This document shows, one piece after another, positions 30,574 through 40,448 of a stretch of DNA of 64,000 nucleotides. Numbering within the stretch: the stretch's first letter is position 1; each line of letters opens with the position of its first letter. The stretch lies in NCBI GenBank assembly GCA_001592805.2, contig CP051139.1:558001-622000 (forward strand). Reading direction: 5' to 3'. Both the position numbers and the translations under genes were made by a program. This stretch comes from Peltaster fructicola (lineage: Eukaryota > Ascomycota > Dothideomycetes). The notes beneath the pieces are model-generated. The model ran no database searches, was not told the DNA's origin, and worked only from the letters and a program-made list of their open reading frames with translations.

Positions 30574-32004
30574 ATGTCGTCGAACATACCATGGCAATGG
30601 AGCGAGTCGATGGGACGTCACTTCGTCTATCTACCTGTCAGCGATGAACTTCTGTTCCAGGACGGTCAGCGCGTCCGTAGACCGTCGGCATTGTCTAAAG
30701 AGTCGCTGGAGGATGCTATATACAATATTAGCACGTCCGATCTTTCGCAATCACCACCGTCAGCGAATACATTTTACACTCACTCCCGGACAGGACCACA
30801 GCGTGAGGCTTCGCAAATGCCGAATTCAAGGCCGTCAGCCGTGTCGCAGATGAACAACACGAGTCGCACCGCTGCTCTTAATCAAGGAACATCCTCTCAA
30901 AGGAGTGCTACTCAATCCGTGACACCACGGTCATATGCAGGTGTTCAAGACAGTAGTGATATGGCCAGCCGCTCCAGTGCTGCAAGACCTGTCGCTGCAA
31001 TCAATTCGCAGCGCCAGCCGCAGCAGCGCGATCGGCCACGCGCAAGTCAGACCTCGGATCAGCAAGAAGACCTGGCCACTCGAATGGCAATGGCCCGCCT
31101 CAGAGCAAATCCCTTCCCGGCTGGTCTGTTGTCACGAAACCCTGAGGACGAGAATGAGTTATACGCTCGGGTGATCGTCGACCGCACTTCCGCTCCTTCT
31201 GGTATGCGCACTGCGATTACTAGAGCTGACATAGATGGGATGCCGACCGCAGAGCTCTATCCCGAGTATAAGTCTAGGAAAAAAGACTTCTTCTTCCTCG
31301 GTAAGGTGTTCAGTATATTATGGGCCGAACCGGCGAGCACTACCCTCTCTCCATCAGCAGCCAATACGGCGAGAGAGCAGGCTGTGGTTAAGGGACCATA
31401 CGGCGAGCTCATTTTCTCGAAGATCAGGCGATTTGTTGTCATTCGAGAAGGTGACGGATACTGCAATGCTCTTCCAATCTCCACGTACAGTGGACAAGGC
31501 GTTGGCAAGAGGGGAGTGGTGAAACACGAGCATGCCATTATCTATACAACCCCAGAACCGAAACCCATGCCTGGAGAGAGACCTAGCCGGGATGAAGAAC
31601 CTCTGCGCCCGATAGCAATAAGAGTCGATCCGGACAATCGAGCGGAAAAGCTTCATCATGCCTCACGTATCAATTTCGGACATCCACACACAATACAACA
31701 TAACGTCAAAGTGAAGAGCTGTGGAAAAGTGGGTCGTGAGTTTCTGGATGCTATGACCGAGCAGTTTCAGATCGTGTTCACTCCAGGAATTCGAGGCAGC
31801 TCTCAATCGGAATCGAGCCGCAACGAGACGAGGACAGCACCCGCTTCTGGCTCTACTGCGGACGACGTTGTGCACGCTGGGATAGTGAGGCTGATGGCAA
31901 ATTCAACACGGGAAGAGGCTGTGAGGAGAATGCTGCAAATGCTGGAGGACCGCGGTATTCCGCGGCAGGAGGCCATGAGTATGATCAGAAATGCTCTCTC
32001 GTGA
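30574..32004 (+). CDS. DUF6590-domain protein
   Basis: Single exon, 476 residues from the ATG at 30574. Residues 1-170 are disordered, Ser/Gln/Asn-rich. The conserved domain runs about residues 230-400: KKDFFFLGKVFSILWAEP, FSKIRRFVVIREGDGYCNAL, ISTYSGQGVGKRGVVKHEHA, IIYTT, RPIAIRVDPDNRAEKLHHAS, RINFGHPHTIQHNVKVKSCG. This matches the fungal DUF6590 family, a small beta-rich domain of unknown function often found in expanded copies. The C-terminus AVRRMLQMLEDRGIPRQEAM has a helical, UBA-like look. Function unknown. Confidence 0.85.
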   Translation: MSSNIPWQWSESMGRHFVYLPVSDELLFQDGQRVRRPSALSKESLEDAIYNISTSDLSQSPPSANTFYTHSRTGPQREASQMPNSRPSAVSQMNNTSRTAALNQGTSSQRSATQSVTPRSYAGVQDSSDMASRSSAARPVAAINSQRQPQQRDRPRASQTSDQQEDLATRMAMARLRANPFPAGLLSRNPEDENELYARVIVDRTSAPSGMRTAITRADIDGMPTAELYPEYKSRKKDFFFLGKVFSILWAEPASTTLSPSAANTAREQAVVKGPYGELIFSKIRRFVVIREGDGYCNALPISTYSGQGVGKRGVVKHEHAIIYTTPEPKPMPGERPSRDEEPLRPIAIRVDPDNRAEKLHHASRINFGHPHTIQHNVKVKSCGKVGREFLDAMTEQFQIVFTPGIRGSSQSESSRNETRTAPASGSTADDVVHAGIVRLMANSTREEAVRRMLQMLEDRGIPRQEAMSMIRNALS

Positions 32005-32523
32005 TCTGAGCACTACGGTATGCCAACACAAGATTCATCAAGCCACATGCTTACATTGGCGCAGCTACATCCATCGGCGACAAAGCTCGGTGCAGAAATG
32101 GCGCAGCCGTGTTCCCAGACAGCTGACTTACGCCTATTCACAACAACATATACGTTGTGGCCAACGTTGTCGCCCATTCATGGACGATCACCGTGGCCAC
32201 TTGGTCCTTCCCTCGGCGGTACCGCTTCTGCGTTCTCTTGCTCACGCTCATGAGGCGATAAGCCTCAGACAGTGGTGCCGGAGAAGATCCAAAATATACT
32301 TCTAGTCGCATGTATTGATAGACCGCGTGCTGTACTGAAGGATCTGCATTCTCAAAAGACGGTGCCGTCAACAGAACGGATAGTAGAGATTGATCAGAGC
32401 ACTGCTCGAATGACGTTGTCTTAAGGTCGCTCAAGCGACCCGGAAAACTTTTGTGGAGCATTTCACTAAAGAATTATTTCCATTTCATAACACCATCACT
32501 TCGCGCTCTACCACTACATCGAC
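32005..32523. other. Interval before DBP9 with a small minus-strand open frame
   Basis: 519 bp. A 107-codon minus-strand frame with a real ATG at 32461 ends at 32138 and has fairly protein-like composition (PSVQHAVYQYMRLEVYFGSS). It starts only 62 bp from the DBP9 ATG, so it may be a small divergent gene or a chance frame over the promoter. No motif recognised. Confidence 0.35.
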
Positions 32524-34371
32524 ATGAAACGCAAACTGAACGAGCACGACGTGCCTGAGCCTGTCACGGCTGACTTCGCCAAGCTGGGCCTCGACGCACG
32601 GCTTGTTCAAGCAGTCGCCAACGAGAAGCATGCCACTCCTACACCAATTCAGGCCCAGGCGATACCACTTATCTCGCAAGGCAAAAGCGTCCTCGCCCGA
32701 GCCAAGACTGGGTCTGGCAAGACACTCGCATATCTTCTCCCGATCCTCCACTCGATCCTCGCTCGAAAGACACAAACGTCGAAGAAGTCAGCAACGACAG
32801 CACTGATACTAGTGCCTACGAAAGAGCTTGCAACACAGGTCGCAGCAGCAGTTAAGACGTACACCAAGGGCTGTTCGCCAACAGTACAGTGCGTGAACAT
32901 AGCGCGTAAAGAAGATGGAGCCGTCATTCAAGCAAGTTTGGCTACACAACCTGATATAGTGGTTGCTACACCTGAGCCAGCGAACCAATGGATTGACAAA
33001 GGCGTCTTGAAGACCACCGCGCTACAGCAATTGGTCATCGACGAGGCTGACCTCGTGTTGAGTTACGATTGCGAGGAAGATTTACAAAGTATAGCGGCGT
33101 CCTTGACCTCCTCAGTGCAGTCCATCTTCATGTCTGCGACTCTCAACACCGAATTGGATTCTGTCACAGCATTGTTCTGCAAAGGCGCTGCGCCTACAAT
33201 CCTGGACCTGACTGCTGAAGAGGCGACCGACAAATCAACCCTTGCACAATACGTTGTCAGCACTGCCGAGGACGAGAAGTTTCTGCTAATTTATGCTATC
33301 TTCAAGCTACAATTGATTAAGGGCAAGATCATCGTCTTTGTGGCCGACGTCGACCGTTGTTATCGCATCAAGCTCTTCTTGGAGCAATTCGGCGTTCGCA
33401 GCTGTGTGCTGAACTCAGAGCTGCCAGTCAACAGTCGTCTCCATGTAGTTGAAGAGTTCAACAGAGGTATCTACGACGTGCTCGTCGCCGCGGACGACAA
33501 CGAGGTTATTGGTGATGAAGCAGTACGAAGCAAGAGACAGAAGGTTGGGGACAACGGCGATGAGCAGGAGGCAGCCCAGGATGATGAGACGCAGCAGCAA
33601 CTGCCGGAGGACGACAACATGGATGTCGACCCGGTCAAGAGGCAACCGAAGCAAGCAAAGAAGGACCGCAAAGACAAGGAGTATGGTGTAGCACGAGGCA
33701 TCGACTTCCGTCGTGTCGCTTGTGTGCTCAATTTCGACCTCCCAACTACCTCACGGTCTTACACTCACCGCATCGGACGAACTGCACGAGCAGGACAGAA
33801 GGGCATGGCTCTGTCTTTCTACGTGCCTAAAGAACTCTATCGCAAGCACAAACCTACCTCCATTCCACAATGCGAGAATGACGAGAAGGTGCTTGCGAAG
33901 ATCAAGTCGAAGCAAGAAGACCAGGGCGCAAGCATGGAAGAATGGCAATTTGATATGGACAAGCTTGCTGGCTTCCGCTACCGTCTCGTGGACGCACTTC
34001 GCGCTGTCACGCGTATCGCGGTGCGCCAGGCACGAACTCGAGAGCTGAGACAAGAACTCATCAACTCTGCTAAGCTGCAACGACATTTCGAGGAGCATCC
34101 TGAAGATTTAACGCATCTTCGCCATGACACAGAGTCACATACCGTTCGTCAGCAGGCCCATCTCAAGCACATACCAGACTATTTGCTGCCAACAGGAGGA
34201 AAGGCGGCCATCAAGAAGGACGTTGGCTTCGTTGGGCTGCGATCAAGCTCGGACAACAGGATCCGAAAGTCCAGGGCCTTCAATAAGACACGAGGCAAGG
34301 GCAGACTTGCAAAAGGCAAAGGTCTTGATCCACTGAAGAGCTTCAATGCCAAGGGAAGAGGCAAGAAGTAA
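32524..34371 (+). CDS. DBP9: DEAD-box ATP-dependent RNA helicase DBP9, ribosome biogenesis
   Basis: Nucleolar helicase needed for 27S pre-rRNA processing and 60S subunit assembly. Single exon, 615 residues. Q motif TPTPIQAQAIP near residue 39; motif I ARAKTGSGKT; PTKELA (motif Ia); DEAD at residues 173-176 followed by LVLSYDCEEDLQ, diagnostic for Dbp9; SAT in FMSATLN; HRIGRTARAGQKG at about residue 415. An acidic/basic insert of roughly 60 residues (starting ADDNEVIGDEAVRSK and ending KKDRKDKEYG) interrupts the second RecA lobe before GIDFRRVACVLNFDLP, as known for this subfamily. The C-terminus is Lys/Gly-rich (KGKGLDPLKSFNAKGRGKK), typical of nucleolar targeting. Confidence 0.96.
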   Translation: MKRKLNEHDVPEPVTADFAKLGLDARLVQAVANEKHATPTPIQAQAIPLISQGKSVLARAKTGSGKTLAYLLPILHSILARKTQTSKKSATTALILVPTKELATQVAAAVKTYTKGCSPTVQCVNIARKEDGAVIQASLATQPDIVVATPEPANQWIDKGVLKTTALQQLVIDEADLVLSYDCEEDLQSIAASLTSSVQSIFMSATLNTELDSVTALFCKGAAPTILDLTAEEATDKSTLAQYVVSTAEDEKFLLIYAIFKLQLIKGKIIVFVADVDRCYRIKLFLEQFGVRSCVLNSELPVNSRLHVVEEFNRGIYDVLVAADDNEVIGDEAVRSKRQKVGDNGDEQEAAQDDETQQQLPEDDNMDVDPVKRQPKQAKKDRKDKEYGVARGIDFRRVACVLNFDLPTTSRSYTHRIGRTARAGQKGMALSFYVPKELYRKHKPTSIPQCENDEKVLAKIKSKQEDQGASMEEWQFDMDKLAGFRYRLVDALRAVTRIAVRQARTRELRQELINSAKLQRHFEEHPEDLTHLRHDTESHTVRQQAHLKHIPDYLLPTGGKAAIKKDVGFVGLRSSSDNRIRKSRAFNKTRGKGRLAKGKGLDPLKSFNAKGRGKK

Positions 34372-34562
34372 GGTACACTGCGTACAGTCAAGCCCTGATA
34401 CAGTGATAGGTGTCGTCAAGGGTGCTTCCCATCGCTATAACAGTGATATAGCTATAATGAGGTCGAGAGTGACTATTCCTATCTGTCGAAGGATCTCCGT
34501 CGCTCGAGCGAAGATTCAGCCGTAGATCCCTGTCTCTGATGTTGAGGATCTGCTGTGGCTAT

Positions 34563-35234
34563 TCACGACTTCTTATGTCTTCCGTCATCACCGTTCTCGT
34601 ATGGTCCACCCTCTTCTTTCACAAGGCCGTGCTGCTCATTGTGATCTTTGCTTTGTTGACTCCATTCTGGTGCCTCATCTTTGCCATTCTCTTCCTCCTC
34701 GTCACCCTCTTCCTTCGTCTTGTGTACAGACTGTGGATCGTGCTCGGCAGGGCTGTATACTGTGACAAGCTCAAGTGGCTGTGTCTTTGAGGTGTTGATG
34801 AATTGATGCTGTGTTCCTGCGGGCACGATAACAACGTCTGACGCTTTCACGTTCTGCTGCACTTAGCTTCGATCTATCTCATCGTCAATGATGCTCACCT
34901 GGTCCTTGCCTGCGATAGTAGCCTTACCCTCGCCGCTTGTGAAGATCAAGACCTGGTCCACTGTGTGCACCTCGTCTCCAATGTCTCCACCGACAGGAAT
35001 CTCCATGCTAACCAGTTGGCTGTACAAGCCGGTGTGCAGGACCTTTCTGAATTGTCCAAATGCTCTGACTTCAGACGTGAGGCCAGGGAAATAGACCATC
35101 TCATGCTTTGGAGGTTGTGAAGACATATTGGAGTCTTTGCCTCTGAAGATAGGACTCGACGACAGGAATCGTTGTTGCAAGAATGAACCGGAGAGTCTCG
35201 ATGTAGGTTTGATACAGCGCCTGAGAGCAAGCAT
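34563..35234 (-). CDS. Cupin-fold protein, probably mitochondrial
   Basis: Small RmlC-like cupin. Exons 35234..34899 and 34857-adjacent 34856..34563, with a 42-nt intron 34857..34898 (GTGAGC donor, GCTAAG branch, GTGCAG acceptor, phase 0); 209 residues. The first 35 residues (MLALRRCIKPTSRLSG...QQRFLSSSPIF) form an Arg/Ser-rich presequence with no acids. The cupin core reads VSMEIPVGGDIGDEVHTVDQ then VLIFTSGEGKATI, and after splicing VKASDVVIVPAGTQHQFIN. The metal-binding His/Glu pattern is partly present (EVH...Q, then TQH). The tail is long, acidic and disordered (EEGDEEEENGKDE). Exact activity unknown; a plain cupin_2 protein of bacterial type with an added fungal tail. Confidence 0.83.
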
Positions 35235-35718
35235 ACTGAGAAAGTGGTGGATGTAGGAGACGACCACTAGATGTACCCACTTACACTAAGAGCGAGGAGA
35301 CGAGGCCAATTGATGTGCCGCTCATTTGTCGAGCACCCTACTGTACTGAGGAAGCTCAAGAGAGGGTGCATGCATCATTGATGTCATAAGAGATCGATCG
35401 TGAATCGTTCGTACGTCGCGTCGCGCTAGCAAGCTTGAAGCTCCTTGACTCAGCAAACCACGTTGTCTGCTCGGCCGAGCGCATTTGTGTACTGAAGACT
35501 GCTACAACAGGCATCGATATTGCGCCACGTCTTCTGACTGAATACGTGAGTTCTTATTACAGCGACAGCTATTGTCGAAGGCGTCTCATTATTCGTCGTT
35601 GTATTGGAAAGCAGCTCCGGCGCTTCTGCAGCATCGGCACGAAGCTCTTCCCGGGCGATCAATCAAGGATATCGTTATAGACACCTTTCGCCATATCGAG
35701 GATTGCCTGTACACAGTG
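35235..35718. promoter_or_regulatory. Divergent promoter interval, cupin and Zn2Cys6 genes
   Basis: 484 bp between divergent ATGs. The stretch before the Zn2Cys6 ATG stays open in its frame but has no ATG. No other features seen. Confidence 0.45.
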
Positions 35719-37857
35719 ATGGCAGCTTTCTCGGGCTCTGCGACAGAGCGTGTGCTCGCACCAGCGCCGCCTACCACAAACACCGGTAACACAGTAAATG
35801 GCGGTGCGCCACAACAGCTGATGCCATACACCTGCCAAACGTGTAGTCGCAGAAAGGTCAAATGCGACAAGACTGTGCCTACTTGCTCAACATGCCGTAA
35901 AGCGAAGCTACAATGCACATATCAAGCACCAGCACCACGGCGCAGGAAACGCAAGCCCAGTGAAGATGTGAATGATCGACTACAGCGATATGAGACACTT
36001 CTACACGAGCACGGCCTGCTTCCCAATGATACACCAGAGCCCAGGCAAGAAGACAGCAATAGCGACAACAAACCAGCCGTGTCAATTCGACTGAACGAGC
36101 CTGAGACTGCTCGTGTCGGCAAGCTTGTTTCAGCTGGTCCAGGCAAATCTCGTTACATCGACAGCAATACATGGCGCGCGATCGACGATGGCGAGGCGCA
36201 GGTATCAGAAGACGACGAGGACGAGGTCTCTAATAACGGCGTGGATCTCCACCACATCGGCGACCCTCTCTCAGCTGCCTTAGTCGGACGAGCACGCGAT
36301 CTGCTCGACCAGCACCCGCGATATGAGCTCGCAAAGACCCTCTGGACACTCTACGTCGACAACGTGGACCCAATATGTCGTGTACTGCATACTCCTTCTA
36401 TGGCCGACGTCGTTGATCATGCAGCACGCAACCCACGAGAGGTCTCTAAGCCACTGGAATGTCTACTCTTCGCAGTCTACCACTTTGCGGTGGTATCAAT
36501 GACCGAGGACCAGTGTCTGAGCATCATGAAAGAGACACAATCTGTTGCGCAAGCTCGATATCGACATGCAACGTGTCAAGCATTAGTCAACGCAGCATTT
36601 CTGAAGTCGAGCGAGATGAGCGTATTGCAAGCATACATTCTCTTCCTGTTGGCTGTCCGCACGCATTACGATCCACACACATTCTGGATCTTGTCCGGAG
36701 TGGCCTTTCGCATCGGTCAACGCATGGGCATACACCGTGATGGAGAGATACTAGGCCTTTCGCCGTTCGAGGTTCACATGCGACGACGCTTGTTTTGGCA
36801 GCTTCTACCCATGGACGGCATCGCAGCACAACTGTCAGGCACCGGCATTGCGCCAGCTCCAGACTCCTGGGACACAAAGCAGCCATTGAACATCAACGAG
36901 GATCAGATCTGGCCAGGAATGACGCACATGCCCGAAGAGAAAGTCGGCGCAACAGACATGATCTTTTGCATTGCTCGAACAGAGGTCGGTCGTTTCCATA
37001 ACAGGACCAAGTCGGCCCTGCGAGCCTCAGACGACAACATAACGGCACAAGATCTGCAGAAATTGGCAGCTGGAGATATCGAGAAGCGTATCGAAGAGAT
37101 GGAAGATCTCCTCGAAAGGAAGATCGTTCGATATTGCGATGTTGTCAACCCGCTGCATTTCTTATCGGTCACTATGTGTCGTGGCGCCATGAATGTGATC
37201 AAGCTCAGAGTCAAGATCTCTCTAGCGAAGGATCAACCAATGTCAAGCGAACACATGCGGGAGGTCTACCGCCTGGCCATGCGAGTCGTCGACTACGACA
37301 TTGCCAGTCACGAGAATCCAGCCATGGCCAAGTACATGTGGCATTTCCGCGCTCTGTTTCAGCATTCATCGCTAGCATGCGCGCTGACGTCCTTGAGGAA
37401 TCCAGTCTTCCTGTCGCCGCAAGAGATTCGAAGTGCTTGGGAGAAGATTGGCAGACTCTATAGCCATCATCCAGAGCTCATGGCACAGAAGCGAGCACTG
37501 CACATTGCCCTGGGCCGGCTCACTCTGAAGTCCTGGGATGTCTCAGCTTACAACGCAGGTATCGTAGTTGAGCCAGGCTTCATCACTACTCTGCGTAATC
37601 TCCGCCATAGAGATAAGTCGCATCGCACCCATGCCGGTGAAAGTATTCCTGCGCTCGTTACTCCGACAGAGACGGCCTTCAGCAATAATATTTCTCCCGA
37701 AAGCCAGGGTATACTCACTGGCTTGTCAGCTGACGATCTGAATGTGAACTATGACTTCTCGCTGGACAACATGGACTGGATGAACTGGGACAAGATGATG
37801 CAGGATTTCCAAGCGAACTCGACGCAGTCTATGGGACTAATGCCGCCAATGACTTGA
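35719..37857 (+). CDS. Zn2Cys6 transcription factor with fungal_trans domain
   Basis: Nuclear regulator, single exon, 712 residues from the ATG at 35719. The binuclear zinc cluster is near residues 38-67: CQTCSRRKVKC, DKTVPTC, STCRKAKLQC. It is followed by a basic linker (RRRKRKPSED) and a short coiled dimerisation stretch (RLQRYETLLHEHG). The middle-homology (fungal_trans, PF04082) region follows: LWTLYVDNVDPICRVLHTPS, YILFLLAVRTHYDPHTFWIL, SGVAFRIGQRMGIHRDGEIL, MRRRLFWQLLPMDG. The C-terminus ends in an acidic/aromatic segment (YDFSLDNMDWMNWDKMM) resembling an activation domain. It precedes an MFS exporter on the same strand with 578 bp between, so it may control it. Confidence 0.94.
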   Translation: MAAFSGSATERVLAPAPPTTNTGNTVNGGAPQQLMPYTCQTCSRRKVKCDKTVPTCSTCRKAKLQCTYQAPAPRRRKRKPSEDVNDRLQRYETLLHEHGLLPNDTPEPRQEDSNSDNKPAVSIRLNEPETARVGKLVSAGPGKSRYIDSNTWRAIDDGEAQVSEDDEDEVSNNGVDLHHIGDPLSAALVGRARDLLDQHPRYELAKTLWTLYVDNVDPICRVLHTPSMADVVDHAARNPREVSKPLECLLFAVYHFAVVSMTEDQCLSIMKETQSVAQARYRHATCQALVNAAFLKSSEMSVLQAYILFLLAVRTHYDPHTFWILSGVAFRIGQRMGIHRDGEILGLSPFEVHMRRRLFWQLLPMDGIAAQLSGTGIAPAPDSWDTKQPLNINEDQIWPGMTHMPEEKVGATDMIFCIARTEVGRFHNRTKSALRASDDNITAQDLQKLAAGDIEKRIEEMEDLLERKIVRYCDVVNPLHFLSVTMCRGAMNVIKLRVKISLAKDQPMSSEHMREVYRLAMRVVDYDIASHENPAMAKYMWHFRALFQHSSLACALTSLRNPVFLSPQEIRSAWEKIGRLYSHHPELMAQKRALHIALGRLTLKSWDVSAYNAGIVVEPGFITTLRNLRHRDKSHRTHAGESIPALVTPTETAFSNNISPESQGILTGLSADDLNVNYDFSLDNMDWMNWDKMMQDFQANSTQSMGLMPPMT

Positions 37858-38435
37858 GCAATGCATCTGTTGCTGTCAGCAGCATCCTGAGTGCCTGGTA
37901 AAACCATCAGATGATACCGGTGGTGTACCAGCGCTTGTCGGTCAGCTAGACGGATCGTTATGATCCATCCTTTCAATCATTGAGCTAGTACTCGTATTTC
38001 AGAGCAGATGGCTCTAAGTCGTTGCCAGACGACACAATCAGGCATCAGATCTCATGAAGACCTGTTGCTGATGTCGACAATGTGCGTGGGAGACAGCATG
38101 ATCGATCAGAGAATGCAATTGATCTATGACGACTGCCTGAGGAATGTGAGTCGCGACAGGCATAGACGAATACGACCAACGGGCCCGAGATTGCTGACTT
38201 TGTAAAGTTCAGCTGGCTCGCATGCTAGATTTATCCGACAATCTCTGGCTTTCGAAGACCCGAACCAATTAACGCCGTCTCCGTCTCGGCTTTCTCGACC
38301 GATGAGCACATCGGCCGTCCCCTCTCACAATGAACGCCGTTGAGTCTGAAAGCAGGACAGGCATGACTATAATAATCGAGCAGATCCAGACCATGTCACA
38401 GATTCATCACGCAGCTCTAACCTACAGCATCTCCA
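37858..38435. promoter_or_regulatory. MFS gene promoter region
   Basis: 578 bp between Zn2Cys6 stop and MFS start. No gene seen. Paired CGG half-sites for the zinc-cluster factor were looked for; none with clear inverted spacing was found by eye. Confidence 0.4.
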
Positions 38436-40296
38436 ATGGCATCCACCATGACTGCTACACTCGAACAACGACCTGCCACTATGGAGTCGGTCGAGCACAC
38501 AACACTGTCGGAGCCTAAAGAGGTGCACACTAGCGCAGCCTCAGATCACGACTCGATAGACGACGAGAAGGCAGTCATCGCAGACAATGAGCCGAACATG
38601 GCAGAGCTTCAGCTGCAGCGAACAGAAAGCGCATTCGAGTATCCTCCAACCAGTCAAGCCATCGTGGTCATGATTGCGATCATGCTCGCTATCTTCCTCG
38701 TCGCTCTGGTATGTCACAAGCCTGGGCTTCACGTGACATTGCTAACGCACAGCACCAGGACCGCACAATCATCGCGACAGCCATTCCACAGATCACGAAC
38801 GAATTCAACTCCTTAGGCGATATCGGATGGTATGGCAGTGCTTTCATGATCACAGCATGCTCGTTTCAGCTCTTCATCGGTCGTATCTACACCTTCTACA
38901 CTCCAAAGTACATCTTCTTGGCCATCATTCTGATATTCGAGATCGGCTCAGCAATCTGTGGAGCCGCACCTTCATCGACTGCCTTCATCGTCGGACGAGC
39001 AATCGCTGGTGTCGGATCCGCTGGTATCATGTCTGGTGCTGTCATCCTAATGACGAACAATGTGCCACTCGCGAAGCGTCCAATGTGGCAAGGCCTCTTC
39101 GGTGCAGTCTTTGGTATTGCTTCTGTCATCGGTCCTCTGCTTGGTGGTGCATTCACTACCAATGTGTCGTGGAGATGGTGCTTCTACAGTAAGTTGCACG
39201 CTTGGACACGCTTTAGGCAACCCACTAATCATACACAGTCAATTTGCCAATCGGCGGTGCTGTCTTGCTAGTCTTGGTCTTCATCCTCAAGCCTACCGAG
39301 CCATTCAAGCCAAACACGCCATTCAAACAGCAACTTCGACAACTCGATCCTCTCGGCACTATCCTGCTCTTGCCCAGCTTGATCTGTCTCCTGCTCGCAC
39401 TCCAATGGGGAGGTGCCACTTACGCCTGGAGTGATGGCCGAATCATCGCACTCTGGGTCGTCTTCGCCGTGCTCTTCCTCGCATTCATTGCAGTTCAGGT
39501 GTTCATGAACGAGACAGCCACCATCCCAGCAGCCATCATCAAGAACCGAAGCATTATCGCAGGCATGTGGTGGACATTCTGTCTGGCATCGGGTATGATG
39601 ATCTTCGTCTACTACATTCCAATCTGGTTCCAAGCCATCAAAGGAGTCTCTGCAATCCAGTCTGGCATCGACCTTTTGCCAATGGTACTCTCTCTTGTGC
39701 TTGGTAGCATCAGTTCCGGTATCATCACTGGACGCATAGGTTACTACACTGCTTTAGCGTACACCTCTGCCATCATCATGCCGATTGGCGCAGGTCTGAT
39801 CTCAACATTCAACGTCAATACTAGTACTGGCACCTGGATTGGCTTCCAAATTGTCTTTGGTATTGGTCTCGGCATGGGCATGCAGCAAGGCTCAATGGCA
39901 GCACAAACAGTGCTGAAGCGACACGAAGTGCCCACTGGCGTCTCACTCATGTTCTTCTGCCAGATGCTTGCAGGCGCAATCTTCGTGTCAGTTGGACAGA
40001 ACGTCTTCGACTCGAATCTCGTCAACGGCATTGTCGGTACGATACCAGGCATTGATGCTCATACTATCGTCAACACTGGTGCCACATCACTACACGACAT
40101 AATTCCTGCAGCAGAGATGGATGCTGTGCTGAACATCTACAATAATGCCTTACGACAGGTCTTCTACGTCGCTGTCGGCGTGGCTTCGATAGCTTGTATT
40201 GGTGCCTTCAGTCTGGAGTGGAAGAGTGTCAAGAAGGCACGAGACGGCAAGCGAACACAGCAGCCATCGACTGAGAAGCCCGAGGAGACTGTGTAG
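38436..40296 (+). CDS. MFS drug/toxin exporter, 14-helix DHA type
   Basis: Plasma-membrane proton antiporter. Exons 38436..38708, 38759..39188, 39239..40296; introns of 50 nt each (GTATGT...GCTAAC...CACCAG; GTAAGT...ACTAAT...CACAG); 586 residues. A polar 75-residue N-terminus precedes TM1 ([16 protein letters not shown]) joined to motif D1 [13 protein letters not shown], the signature of the DHA14/DHA2 group. Motif A-like [13 protein letters not shown], motif [20 protein letters not shown] and WRWCFYINLPIGG follow in the correct order. The C-terminal helix ends in SLEWKSVKK. Substrate unknown: toxins, azoles or secondary metabolites are typical. Sits between a Zn2Cys6 regulator and an epoxide hydrolase. 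Confidence 0.95.
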
Positions 40297-40448
40297 AACA
40301 AGGTCTGGAGGACCATGACGATGTATATGACAACCCTGTAGAATATGAGAGAGAACATCACTAATCTAATATGCAAACAATCTCTGTCTCAAGTGTGTTC
40401 AAGCATTGCTCGAGCTTGCGCTCATATGGAAGAGTCTTAAAGTGAAGC

